A DNA stretch of 64,000 bases from Artocarpus heterophyllus. Lineage: Eukaryota; Streptophyta; Magnoliopsida; Rosales; Moraceae. Below, piece after piece: positions 1 to 10,856 of this stretch; positions within the stretch are counted from its first letter, which is position 1, and the number at the start of each line of letters is the position of its first letter. The position numbers and the translations under genes were made by a program. Location: NCBI GenBank assembly GCA_025403435.1, contig CM046348.1, positions 32,084,147 through 32,148,146 of the forward strand, in the 5' to 3' direction. The notes under the pieces are model-generated. The model was not told where the DNA came from and searched no databases. It saw nothing but the letters and a program-made list of their open reading frames with translations.

Positions 1-709
1 ATTAGGGTTATTATTATTTTGCTTGTAGCTTTGCTTGATTGCTTTGCTTGTCTGCATTATAATATGATTTACCATGTATATTGATAACATGTCATATAGG
101 ATAGGGAGTGCCGCTCATATTAAAATTGTTCATGCATAGTTTTAAAATAAAACCTTGACTTCAAAAGATTGAGTGGGAGAAGGTTTTCGAAGAGAGGACC
201 TAAGGCCTCCATCGTTGGTCCATAGGAAGAACATGGTGGTCCCGACCCCTAGGAAGGGATTTCTATCATGTACCAGATTGGATCTCTAAAAGGATAAGGT
301 ATTTTAGTATGATTTATGGTTGCACACTCTTAGGTGGTGATTATAAATCATGGATAAAATATTGAAACGGTGGTTATACACTCACGTTAATTTTATTATT
401 AACCTCCCCTAGGAGCTCTGTTAATAAAATTAATGGCCAAAGAAACGATTATTAGTATATGCTGGATCATACGGGTCCTGGATGGCATATATTAATCAAG
501 AGGGAATCCGTGTTCCTGATTGAATTTAGCATGACTCCCCTAGGAGCTTGTTGAATTCTGAGTTGGGAATTATCGTTGTAAGGTTGTGATATTTTCAAGG
601 TTTTGACACATAAACACATTTGTATGATTTTACATGATTGTGTTGTCTTACTAAATTATTATATATGTTTGCTTATGTTTGGTATATGATTCTTTATTGT
701 AGATTGAAA
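1..709 (+). other. Copia-1 untranslated leader (partial) with repeated CCTAGG motif
   Basis: Non-coding leader between the (missing) PBS and the gag start at 710. It carries the decamer CCCCTAGGAG at 406-415 and 537-546, a shorter form at 246-254, and a weak form near 331. The same motif recurs at matching places in the leaders of Copia-2 and Copia-3. The self-complementary CCTAGG core conserved in three copies suggests RNA structure (dimerisation or packaging), which is inference. The palindromic TCGGC-type array seen in the Copia-3 leader would lie further left, outside the window. Confidence 0.7.
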
Positions 710-1531
710 ATGTCTAAAAACGCTTTATCATCGATACTTGACAAAAACCAATTATCCGGTGAGAATTATAACGATTGGAAACGGAACCTGGACATCGTCC
801 TATCCTTTGAGAAACTAAAATATGTACTGACAACTCCTTGTCCTCCCGAGCCTACGAGAGACTCAAGTAATGAGCAATTCCAAGTGTACGACCGCTGGAA
901 AGATGCTAATGATCAGGCCCGCTGCTATGTTATGGCTAGCATGAACAACGTGCTGCAGGCTCAACATCAGGATTATGAGACTACAAAGCAGATCTTGGAT
1001 AATCTTGAGGACATGTTTGGAGGCCAGGCCATAACAAAACGGCAAGGGGCGCTTCGAAAACTCTTAAACTGTAGACAGAGACCGGGGACATCTGTAAAGG
1101 AGCACATGATGTTGGTCATGGGTTACCTCGCTGAGGCTCAAACCAATGGAGCCGACATCGATGCTGAAACTCAGAAGACTATGGTCTTTGAGACTCTGTC
1201 TAAGGAGTTTATTCCATTTAGAGCAATTTTAATTTAAGCAATAGATGGGATATGACCTTGACAGAACTGATGAAATAGTTACAGGAGTTTGAACTGCTGA
1301 TCAGGGAGTCTCCTGCTGGTGGTGAGGCCAACATGGTTGCTGCTTATGGTTCCAATCCTAACTCTGGGAATGGAAAGAAGCAACGGGCCATGAGTGGGAA
1401 GTCTTCTATTCCTGCTGCTTCCAAGAGCAAGAAGAAGAAGAAGAAGAACCCAAAGAAGCTTAAGTGCTTCTTCTGTGGTAAGGTCGGGCATATAAAAAAG
1501 CATTGCAAGGACTTCCTTTTCAAGGGAGGTA
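710..1531 (+). pseudogene. gag: Copia-1 gag (UBN2-type) with CCHC zinc knuckle, frameshifted
   Basis: Capsid-like protein of Ty1/copia. I chose the start at 710 (MSKNALSS) because all three family copies share it directly after the leader; an upstream in-frame ATG at 638 is not conserved. The UBN2-type core (DYETTKQILDNLEDMFG, then KEHMMLVMGYLAEAQ) is readable to 1237, where a 1-nt loss relative to Copia-3 in the FRA..NLSN region causes a stop. A further stop (TAG where Copia-3 has CAG) follows near 1276. The frame is regained at about 1333 and runs through a Lys-rich stretch to a CX2CX4HX4C zinc knuckle at 1465-1506 (CFFCGKVGHIKKHC), which is intact here but damaged in Copia-2 and Copia-3. 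Confidence 0.88.
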
Positions 1532-1539
1532 GGTGTGAT

Positions 1540-2834
1540 CTTCTATATTTAGAAACTTGTTTGGTTGAGGAATCCAGTGACATCTGGGTCATAGATTCCG
1601 ATGCAACTAATCATGTTTGTGTTTCTCTGCAGGGATTCAAAGAAACCAGAAGTCTACTACGTGAAGACTTAACACTTCGGATGGGCGATGGATCCTTGGT
1701 CTCAGCGGAAGCAGTGGGAGATGTCCATCTTTATTTTGATAATTATAGGAATTTAATTTTGCGAGATTGTTTTTATGTTCCTAAATTTAAAAGGAATTTA
1801 ATTTTTGTATCTTCTTTATTTAAAGACTCCTACGTGCTATCTTTTAATGAAAAAGTGGTGATTCGTAAAACAAATCTTTTATCTGTTCTGGATGGATGCA
1901 AAATAATCTATATTTTATCAAACCTAAGATGGACTTATTGCTTAATGCTGAGATAAATGATAATAACTCAAAAAGACTTAAAACTTCTCACTCTAATAAG
2001 ACTTATCTTTGGCATTTGCGCCTTGGTCATATTAACCTAAATAGGATTCAAAGGTTGGTAAGGGATGGACCTTTAAGTCACTTAAACGTGGAATCTATAC
2101 CTCAATGTGAATCTTGTTTGGAGGGTAAAATGACCAAAAGACCATACGAGTCTAAGGGCAATAGGGCCGAAGGGGTTCTAGAACTTGTGCATAGTGATGT
2201 TTGCGGACCGATGAACATCCGGGCACGAGGAGGGTATGAGTACTTCGTCACTTTTATTGACGATTACTCAAGATATGGGTATGTGTACCTAATGCACCAC
2301 AAAAGCGAAACTTATGATAAGTTCAGGGAGTTTCAGGCTGAAGTGGAAAAGCAATTGGGTAGACCCATGAAGGCACTTCGATCTGATCGAGGTAGGGAAT
2401 ACCTTTCTGATGAGTTCTTGGGACACTTGTTAGAGAATGGGATTTTATCCCATTTGACTACGCCAGGCACTCCGCAGCAGAATGGCGTAGCGGAGAGAAG
2501 GAATAGGACTTTGTTAGACATGATTCGGTCCATGATGAGTTATTCATCATTGCCTTTATCCTTTTGGGGATATGCACTACAAACCGCATGTTATCTTTTG
2601 AACAATGTGACTTCAAAATCGGTCCCTACACGAGTTGTGGACAAGACAGAAGACATTCTTAAACCATATTCGCATATGGGGATGTCCGGCTTATGTCCTG
2701 TTTAAGGATCCGAATAAGTTGGAAGCACATTTGGAAGTTTACGTGTTTGTAGGATATCCAAAAGGGACTAAAGGGGGTTATTTTTATAACCCAAAGGAAA
2801 ATAAAGTCGTGGTTTCAACTCATGTAACTTTCCT
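1540..2834 (+). pseudogene. pol: Copia-1 protease and integrase, frameshifted
   Basis: Aspartic protease followed by integrase. The protease active site near 1590 reads DSDAT, where Copia-3 has the canonical DSGAT, so it is probably inactive. A frameshift near 1900 moves reading to another frame, which carries the GAG-pre-integrase block ([12 protein letters not shown], then CESC) and the rve catalytic domain: D in HSDVCGP, D in SDRGREY, E in AERRNRT. After SKSVP the frame shifts again near 2625 and continues as a conserved block ([20 protein letters not shown]). At about 2834 sequence corresponding to 345 bp of Copia-3 (56761-57106) is absent, so the integrase C-terminal linker is joined directly to RT. 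Confidence 0.88.
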
Positions 2835-4307
2835 TGTGGATCTTCCCGAAGGGGTAAAACCCATAGGGTGTAAGTGGATCTACAAGAGGAAAAGAGGAGT
2901 GGATGGAAAGGTCAAAACCTTTAAGGCTAGACTGGTAGCTAAGGGTTATATGCAAAAGGAAGGAATCGATTATGAGGAAACCTTTTCACCTGTAGCCATG
3001 CTTAAGTCCATCCAGATTCTCTTATCCATAGCTGCTGCTCTCGACTACGAGATTTGACAGATGGATGTCAAGACGGCTTTTCTGAATGGCTATCTTGATG
3101 AGTCCATTTATATGGAACAACCAGACGGGTTCAAGGTCGCGAGTCAAGAGAGTAAGGTTTGTAAGCTGCTAAAGTCTATTTATGGACTTAAGCAGGCTTC
3201 TTGTTCTTGGAACATATGATTTGATCAAGTGATCAAAACTTATGGGTTCTCACAAAACGTGGATGAACCATGTGTTTACATACACTAAAGGATGGGAAGG
3301 TGGTTTTTCTACTGCTCTATGTAGATGGCATTCTGCTAATTGGCAATGATGTTGGGGCGTTGTCATCGGTCAGATTATGGTTGACCAAGCAGTTTGACAT
3401 GAAGGACTTGGGTGAGGATAATTTTTTTCTCGGTATCTAGATCTTTCGGGATAGGAAGAACAAAATGATAGCTTTGTCTCAGGCCAGCTACATAGATAAA
3501 ATTCTCAGGAGGTTTGCAATGTAGGATTCCAAGAAAGGTGGGCAACCATCTAGGTCTGGAATTACTCTTTCTAAGAAAGACTCCCCAAAGTCTTATGAAG
3601 AAAGAGAATACATGAAGAAGGTGCCTTATGCTTCGGCAGTGGGTAGTCTCATGTATGCCATGCTTTGCACACGGCCGGATATTAGCTATGCGGTCGGGAT
3701 TGTAAGTCGATTTCAGGTGGATCCAGGACCAAATCATTGGGTTACGGTAAAGCATATTTTCAAGTACCTGAGAAGGACTCGAGGGTATATGCTTGTGTAT
3801 TCGGGTGAGGACTTGACTCCTCTAGGATACACTGATTCAGATTTTCAATCCTATCTGGATTCTAGGAAATCGACTTCGGGGTTTGTGTTTACTCTGGGTG
3901 GCGGTGCCATCAGTTGGAGAAGTGCGAAGCAAGGTTGCACTTCGGATTCAACGATGGCGGCCAAGTATGTGGCAGCTAGTGATGCTTCGAAAGAAGCAGT
4001 GTGGCTCCGCAAGTTTCTTGGGGATCTTGAGGTAGTTCTTGGTATGGATAAAGCGGTATCACTGTACTGTGATAACAGTGGGGCGGTAGCTAATGCTAAG
4101 GAACCAAGATTTCACAAGAAGAGTAAGCATATTGATCGGAAGTATCATGTGATAAAGGACTTCATTGAGGGCGGGCATGTCACGGTGTGCAAGATCGCGT
4201 CAGAGGACAATTTAGCTGATCCATTTACGAAGACACTTACTGGGAGAGTCTTCGAGAGGCATGTGGAAGCTATGGGGATGCAAAATTTGCTGTATTTACT
4301 CACTTAG
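2835..4307 (+). pseudogene. pol: Copia-1 reverse transcriptase and RNase H, multiple lesions
   Basis: RVT_2-type RT begins [17 protein letters not shown] and runs in frame to a stop near 3055 (TGA where Copia-3 has TGG). Beyond it come more stops and frameshifts through about 3600. The catalytic box at 3318-3329 reads YVDG instead of YVDD, so the enzyme would be dead even in frame. From 3612 the RNase H region is open to the natural end at 4307 (LLYLLT, stop): GYTDSDFQ and YCDNSGA are present, but the catalytic Glu block reads MAAKYVA where Copia-3 has MEVEYVA, an E-to-K change. The stop lies 2 nt before the polypurine tract. Confidence 0.9.
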
Positions 4308-4309
4308 TG

Positions 4310-4321
4310 CAAGTGGGAGAT
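4310..4321 (+). other. Copia-1 polypurine tract
   Basis: The purine-rich stretch AAGTGGGAGAT directly precedes the TG of the 3' LTR, the position required to prime plus-strand DNA. The same tract is present in Copia-3 on - at 55275-55286. Confidence 0.85.
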
Positions 4322-5764
4322 TGTTAGACATGTATGCCCTAAGGAGTAAAAAATGTAATACGTTTTTGGAGACATTTTTATCAATAAAGAATTTATTCAT
4401 TTATATATATACCAAATCTTGTCCTCTTTACGTTCATATTTGTTGAATGTATGATAAGCAAACAGTAGTCTGAGACTGTCAGTCTAAACCTTAAGAATTG
4501 GGCATATGATGAGATGATTATGCGGTAGACACGATTCTTAAGGTGATGGTCTAAAACATATGATCCGCAATCGAGGGAATAAAGTTAGGCGCTTTATTCA
4601 TGTAAAGATTGTTATGTTGTCTATATCCCTTTTGGGAGATGATTTGTCGTTACCATCGGAGTTGGACTCCGTGAATAGAAACATTGGCACGATGTCATAG
4701 GTGATGATGTGTTGGATCGGGATATAAAGTGAATTGATTTGGATTAATAATTCTATTTTGGCAAATCGATTCACCTTAGACAGTCATTTGTATGGTATCT
4801 TAATCCAGAGATGAATAGTGGGCCCGTTGTCTCGACTTGTGTCTTTTGATGTACCAATGGGTGACTCCCACATCTCTATAGTGGTATGCATGCCGGTACG
4901 TTACAGGCATGACTCTTGATAGCGTAGACTTGTTATTCATAGATATGGAATCCATAGCTCCTCTTTAGGAGTGATGATATCCTCTTATATGCGTTGTCCT
5001 GTAATTGAAAAACTAGAGCGCTCAACCATTTGGATACATAGGTGTAATCGAATGGTATACTATCTTTGGATGGTAAGTTTTCTAATGGTGAGACAATGGA
5101 ACGTAAGATAAAAATAATTAGCAAGGTAAGACAGAACTTGTCCTTAAGCCGATTATGGATTATCATATGGGGATACGATACACTATGATATGTCATGGAG
5201 ACTTAGCTACACGAGCTTCGTAATTCTATAAAGTTCGAGAGTGCAGCTCCAAGCTTTTAGTGGAGTAGCGTTGGAGTTGATAATTGTGAAATGTATATCT
5301 GGGATATTGGGTTTCATAATTATCATGAGCTTGAACTTTATAGGCCCATTTTGGTCCCCTTTGCTAGCTCACAAAGTCCTGTAACGACACGGCGTGCTTT
5401 TCCAATAATTGGTGACTTATGTCGGATTTATCAGATTGGTTTAAAATTTGTAAGAATCAAATAATTCATGTCTGTTTATCGGTTGAATTAATTTTGTTAG
5501 AAATTAGTCCAAGATAAACTTGTTGAATTATTGCGATCAGATAATTCTTGTCTGTTTATCGGTTGTTTTAATTTTGGACAAATTAGAATAAGATAAACTT
5601 GTAGAATTATTGTGAATTGATTTATTTTCTTAGAGATTATCTTGATAAAGTTTATTTTGATCAGATAACTTATCTATTGGGTTATTTGAATCAAAACTGA
5701 GACTTTATCCTTTAAAATCTCGGGTGGAAATTAAAAGATTCGCGGAGATTTTTTCTCGGGAGAT

Positions 5765-5817
5765 CGGCCTGCCGGATGACGTGTTCGGCTTGCCTAACTG
5801 GCCTGTTCGGCCTGCCG
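5765..5817 (+). repeat. palindrome array in Copia-1 LTR (3 units, 21-22 bp period)
   Basis: Units begin at 5765 (CGGCCTGCCG), 5786 (CGGCTTGCCT, degenerate) and 5808 (CGGCCTGCCG), so the spacing is 21 and 22 bp. Each unit is an inverted repeat CGGC/GCCG around a 2-bp centre. The array ends 121 bp before the TATA box. Confidence 0.8.
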
Positions 5818-5937
5818 ATCAGCAGGAGATAAGATTACGCGTTTTCACGCGGATCTTATCAGATATTGATCTGAACTTGATTCTGTTTTGAGTTTTTGAG
5901 ACCTAATCTGATATGGACTGACCCCAGGACCAATAGG

Positions 5938-5945
5938 TATAAAAG
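5938..5945 (+). promoter_or_regulatory. Copia-1 LTR TATA box
   Basis: TATAAAAG, at the same place in the LTR as TATATAAA in both Copia-3 LTRs, as expected for the U3 core promoter. Confidence 0.65.
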
Positions 5946-6335
5946 GGATTGAGTCTAATGATTTACTCAGATCAATTTGAGAGATTAAGAGTGATACTCT
6001 TCTAGTGAGCATCTGAAAACTCCCTGAGAGCTTTTGTTCACAAATCACAAGCACTAGCTTTGGGTTCTCTCTATTGGTTGGAAGGAGAGTCACCGGTGGA
6101 AGAGCTGTACATGTGAGCCCACACTCACTCCGGTTGTGGATAGAGAATAGCAAAGAAGACCAGTTGGTTGAGGCTCTTCTGGAATGTTACTTCTCAACAC
6201 AGGTTGTGGAGGTTCTTCGGCACACTAAGGTTAGTAAGATCTGTTTAATTTATACATATAACATGTCAAACTTGTGTTTTAGAAATTACTCTGATGAAAA
6301 TTTTTAAAATTCTGCTGCGCACTTTGTTTCCAACA

Positions 6336-7204
6336 CCTGGTGCCCAGATGTTCATCGGTCCACAAACATCATTATGCATAAGTTCTAGAACCCCTTTAGC
6401 CCTATTGCCCTCAGACCTGAATAGTATTTTGGTCATTTTACCCTCTAAACAAGACTCATATTGAGGTATCGATTCCACCTTTAAGTGACTTAAAAGTCCA
6501 TCCCTTATCAACCTTTGAATCCATTTAGGTTAGCATGACCAAGGCGCAAATGCTGAAGATAAGTCTTATTAGAGTGAAAAGTTTTAAGTCTTTTAGAGTT
6601 ATTATCATTTATCTTAACATTAAGCAGTAAGTCCGTCTTTGGTTTGATAAAATATAGATTATTTTCCATCCATCCAGAATAGATAAAAGATTTATTTTTA
6701 TGAATCATCACTTTATTATTAAAAGAAACCAAATAGGAGTCTTTAAATAAACAAGATTCAGAAATTAAATTCTTTTTAAATTTAGTAACATAAAAACAAT
6801 CTTGCAAAATTAAATTCCTATAATTATCAAAACATAGATGGACATCTCCCACTGCTTCAGCTATGACTAAGAATCCATCGCCCATCCGAAGCATGAAGTC
6901 TTCATGAAGTAGATTTTTCATTTCTTTGAACCCTTACAAAGAAACACAAACATGATTAGTTGCATTGGAATATATGACCCGAATGTCACTGGATTCCTCA
7001 ACCAAACAAGTTTCTAAATACCGAAGATTACACCTACCTCCTCGGGAAAGGAAGTCCTTGCAATTCTTCTTGATGTGCCACACCTTTCCGTAGAAGAAGC
7101 ACTTTAGCTTCTTTGAGTTCTTCTTCTTCTTCTTCTTCTTGCTCTTCTTGTTAGCAGGAATAGAAGACTTCCTGTTTTTGGCCCGTTGCTTCTTTTTATT
7201 CATA
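6336..7204 (-). pseudogene. pol: Copia-2 gag end, protease, pre-integrase and integrase start
   Basis: On - it shows the Lys-rich region and zinc knuckle (CFFYGKVWHIKKNC; second Cys replaced by Tyr), then the protease site as YSNAT in place of DSGAT. The pre-integrase block ([18 protein letters not shown]) and the first integrase aspartate block ([13 protein letters not shown]) follow. Stops and frameshifts separate these at about 6934 and 6510. Both the protease Asp and Gly are lost, so this copy is older or less constrained than Copia-3. It ends at the Copia-1 insertion point. Confidence 0.85.
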
Positions 7205-7565
7205 GGATTTGTAACGACCCTTAATTCGGACGTCATAGATATCGCTACATACTTACATTCACACATGCTTAAATAATTAAACTCATAGATAATATCAACT
7301 CAATCGTACTATAGATTTTAAAAGTACTTAAACTTACATTACCAGGATCCATTCATACGTTTTTTTTTTTTTTTTAACTTAACGTTGTTTCGAAGAACAT
7401 AGTTTTAATTTTATTCCATAACATAATTTATTCGTTTATATTTAAATTATTCATGAACTTATTTAATAATAATTGATAATCAAATAGTAAAATCAAGACT
7501 TATTAAAATCTCACATTAAATCACTTTGATCATCACATCTTTGAAATCCACTTATTCCCACAGTT

Positions 7566-7734
7566 CGGCAGGCCGAACTTGGGACTTCGGCAAGCCGGAG
7601 CGTCTTCCACCGGCAGGCCGGCAGAAGCTTTGTAATTCGGACCAAAAATTCATCCAGGTTCGGCAGGCCAAAAAATAGATCGGTCGGCCGATCTTCTGGT
7701 CTTCGGCAGGCCGGACACGGAGTTCGGCAGGCCG
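7566..7734. repeat. palindrome cluster, left part of solo LTR
   Basis: CGGCAGGCCG at 7566, 7611, 7704 and 7725, with variants CGGCAAGCCG at 7588 and CGGCAGGCCA at 7661. Several spacings are 21-23 bp, the others roughly double that with degenerate units between. On + the centre is AG, opposite to the right-hand cluster. Confidence 0.8.
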
Positions 7735-9899
7735 TCCGAGACCAAATTTACTTTAAAAAATTAAAACGTTCTAACTTTACGTAAAATATAGCGGAAGTTC
7801 ATATTTCATAAAAAAATGATAAAATAACTTATAAAACCATAATATAAGTATTCTTAAAAAAACTCAACATATAATATGTTCAAAATATATAATTTTATTA
7901 AATCATAAATTCATTTCTTCTTGGCGTGCTTCCGGTTACAATTCATCGTTCATGTTGCTCACACGCCGTTCCATGTACTCCACCTATTCCATGACTCTCT
8001 TACCCTTATCTGCAACATGACATAAAAACATGAATAAGCTAATGCTTAGTAAGTACATAAAATTCTCACAATTTAAAACATTTCATAAACATCATCATCA
8101 TCATCATCATCATCGTATCATAAAAGTGCCTTAAGCACAATTTCATAGAAATATATCTTTCATAATATTGACCATTTTAAAATTTATCCCATATATATAT
8201 TTTTTTATTCTTAAGGGCCCAAGTGTTGCACCATAAACATCATCATTGGCGCGCCGTCATGAGAGGAGAAGGGTAGCTAATCCCAAACCAAACATGACAT
8301 CATAACATATCATTTTATAACATTGGGTGTGCAACACTTATTAGGTGATACATATATACATAATTTTCATACTTTGAAACATACCATAATCATCATACAT
8401 GCATAACTTTAAATCATGAAAAACTTTTCATAAGAAATCCTTTAAGAAAAATCATCAAAAAAATCATCATGAAAATCCTTGTAAACATATCATTAAACCT
8501 TGAAAAAGTGTCATGTTGCAGGTGAGAATGTACTTACTTTATCGATAGCTTGCTTAACCTTAATATTGCACTTGGTGACGACACCGCGGTCTCGTTGTGC
8601 TCGCTTCCTTAAGTGTCCATGCCATATATCCATTTTAAGATGCAATAAAAAAAATCAATACTTATCATAAAATATCCATACACTCATCTCATATTTTAAA
8701 TATTATTCAAAACCCTACATCTAAACATAATTATCTTTTAAATAAAACATTTTCAAACAATTAATATATTTATATTGTAATTCAAAACTTCATACAAGCA
8801 TCATATTATCATGCATGAAATTATTTTTATTATCATAAAATCTTTTAAACATACATAACATTTTATAATCAAAAATCCAGAAATAACATTTATTAAAACA
8901 TTTCATAATCATAAAATACATTCATCTTACATACTCATACATAAGCATAACTAACAACTTTTCACGAAAGCATCATCCTTTACCTCTTGAATAATCATTA
9001 CATTTTTCATACCTTCAAAATTAAACAGTAACATTTTACTGTGAGGGGTAGAAGACAGAAATATTCATTTTTCATAAAACGTTAAAATGACATAAAACGT
9101 GAAGAGACATCACACATAACAAAATACAATACCTAAAGAAGACATTGTAGACGAAATTTGAAGAGGAGAACATCTTTTTACATTTACCAAAAAAAAACTG
9201 AATTCATACCTTGAAGTTTCTTCTCGAAATTCTTGAATTCGATCAACGAAACAAGACTTCTCTCTTTTTTTTTTTACAATATGCTCAGAAAATTTCCGTG
9301 GAAGAGAAAAAGAAATTTCATGAGGAAGGGAAGAGGAAGAGAAGTGAAAGAATGTCTCTGAAATTTTTGAGAGGCAAAACGCGTGAAGGAGAGAAAATAA
9401 TGAAAAAGGAAACGTTAAAATTTTTAACGCAATAAACACCATTGATGGGAATTCAATTCCCTTCATTAAGTCAGAAAAATTCTGACTGTTGGGGGCGTGA
9501 CGTGAGGCGTGAGAGGAGGAAAAGAAAATAATGAGAGAACGTCTCAGAACCGAGAAAAATTATTTGAGGAAAGAGCGTAAAATTTTTTTTTTAACATAAT
9601 GTGTATAATAAAGAGTCATTACTCTTCATTAAGTCAGAAATTTCTGACTATGAAGAAGGTGATTGGCGTGGGAAAGGAGGAGAATAGAAAAGGAAGGTCA
9701 AACATCATCAATCTTACCTTAACTTACCTTCTAAAAATAGGAAACCTCTTAATATAATACAAATCTATTCCTTTAATTTCCTTAACTGATAAAAACATTC
9801 CATTATTATGCCAATTAATCACATTAATTCACCCAATTAACGTAATTAACTCAGTCATAACTCTAGAGAGATTTCTGCTGACTGTTTGTCAGCCTTGTT

Positions 9900-9953
9900 C
9901 GGCCTGCCGATTTTCCCTCTTCGGCCTGCCGATTTTCCCTCTTCGGCCTGCCG
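9900..9953. repeat. palindrome cluster, right part of solo LTR (3 exact 22-bp units)
   Basis: CGGCCTGCCG starts at 9900, 9922 and 9944, exactly 22 bp apart, separated by a pyrimidine-rich spacer of the type ATTTTCCCTCTT. The centre is CT on +, inverted relative to the cluster at 7566-7734. Confidence 0.85.
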
Positions 9954-10204
9954 ATCTGTCATTAAATGCCATAACATAAAACATTCACACATCATTGCAT
10001 CATAAATAATCATATATTTATAATTTCACATGAACACTAGAGCACAACGATTCCATGCGGTCGTCACCTGTCACAAATCTTGACATAAAAAGTTAGTAAC
10101 ATGCACATCACATATCATATCATATAATGTTATTTATTAATAACATTCCTTAATAGCGTTACTAACTTAACGTGGTCCGTTATATAAAATAGGCGGGTGT
10201 TACA

Positions 10205-10856
10205 GGATTGGGATTGGAACCAGAAGCAGTTGCCAAGTTGGCCTTGCCACTAGCAGGAGACTCCATGATCAACAGTTCAAACTCCTAGAACTATTTCATT
10301 AATTTTGTTAAGGTCATATCCCACATATTACTTAAATTAAAAGTAGCTCTAAATGAAATAAACTCCTTAGACAGAGTCCCAAAGACCATAGTTATCTAAG
10401 TTTCAGCATCGATGTTGGCTCCATTGGTTTGTGCCTCAGCGAGATAACGACCAACATCATGTGCTCCTTTACAACTGTCCCCGATTTTTGTTTATAGTTA
10501 AGAAGTTTCTGAAGCAACCCTTGCCACTTTGTTAGGGCATGGCCTCCAAACATGTCTTCCAGATGATCCAAGATCTGCTTAGCAGTCTCGTAACCCTTAT
10601 GTTGAGCCTGCAGCACATTGTTCATGCTAATCAAAACATAGCAGCAGGCCTGATCATTGCACCTTTCTAACAATCATATGCTTGGATTTGATCGTTGGTA
10701 GAATTTCCTGTAGGTTTGAAAGGACAAGGGGGTTGTTAGCACAATTTTTAGTTTCTCAAAGGAAAGGACGATATTCAGGTTTTGTTTCTAATCATTATAA
10801 TTCTCACCAGTTAATTGGTTTTTGTTAAGTATATATGATAAACCATTTTTAGACAT
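10205..10856 (-). pseudogene. gag: Copia-2 gag N-terminal and central part, broken
   Basis: On - the gag start (cat at 10854-10856) matches the conserved MSKNAL start of the family but is followed by frameshifts. The readable core at 10673-10392 carries SMNNVLQAQHKGYETAKQIL and LEDMFGGHALTKWQG, the UBN2-type region. The gag C-terminal part continues across the solo LTR at 7204. Confidence 0.85.

Larger units (their letters stand above)
1..6335 (+). mobile_element. Copia-1: Ty1/copia LTR retrotransposon, 5' LTR outside window
   Basis: Order on + is leader, gag, protease, integrase, RT, RNase H, PPT, 3' LTR, as in Ty1/copia. The window opens inside the leader, which aligns by eye with the leader of Copia-3, so the 5' LTR and PBS lie to the left. 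The 3' LTR ends CAACA at 6335. The flank from 6336 is the integrase region of an opposite-strand member of the same family (Copia-2), so Copia-1 is nested. The expected 5-bp target duplication is CCTGG (6336-6340), with its partner outside the window. The LTR start (TGTTAGACATGTATGCCCTA) resembles BARE/Angela-type LTRs; that lineage call is tentative. Coding capacity is destroyed by frameshifts, stops and a 345-bp deletion, so any mobility would need proteins supplied in trans. Confidence 0.93.
4322..6335 (+). repeat. Copia-1 3' LTR (2014 bp)
   Basis: Starts TGTTAGACATG and ends TTTCCAACA. It is homologous over its length to both Copia-3 LTRs (2016 and 1999 bp). It contains a palindrome array (5765-5817) and a TATA box (5938-5945), with the downstream part corresponding to R-U5. 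No protein-coding signal. Confidence 0.95.
7210..10204. mobile_element. solo LTR (2995 bp), probably Ty3/gypsy, TSD GGATT
   Basis: It begins TGTAACGACCC and ends GGCGGGTGTTACA, giving inverted termini TGTAAC/GTTACA. It is flanked by perfect 5-bp direct repeats GGATT at 7205-7209 and 10205-10209. Removing it rejoins the Copia-2 gag reading region. There is no PBS, PPT or pol in it, so it is a solo LTR left by LTR-LTR recombination rather than a complete element. The termini resemble plant chromovirus LTRs (inference). Other content: a T-run near 7362, a (CAT)n stretch near 8089-8114, and palindrome clusters near both ends. Open frames such as 9110-9466 look incidental. Element orientation cannot be decided. 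Confidence 0.85.

Noticed and set aside
9110..9466. 118-codon frame on - in the solo LTR
   Set aside because: Low-complexity Phe/Ser content over AT-rich LTR sequence, and a + frame overlaps it equally well.
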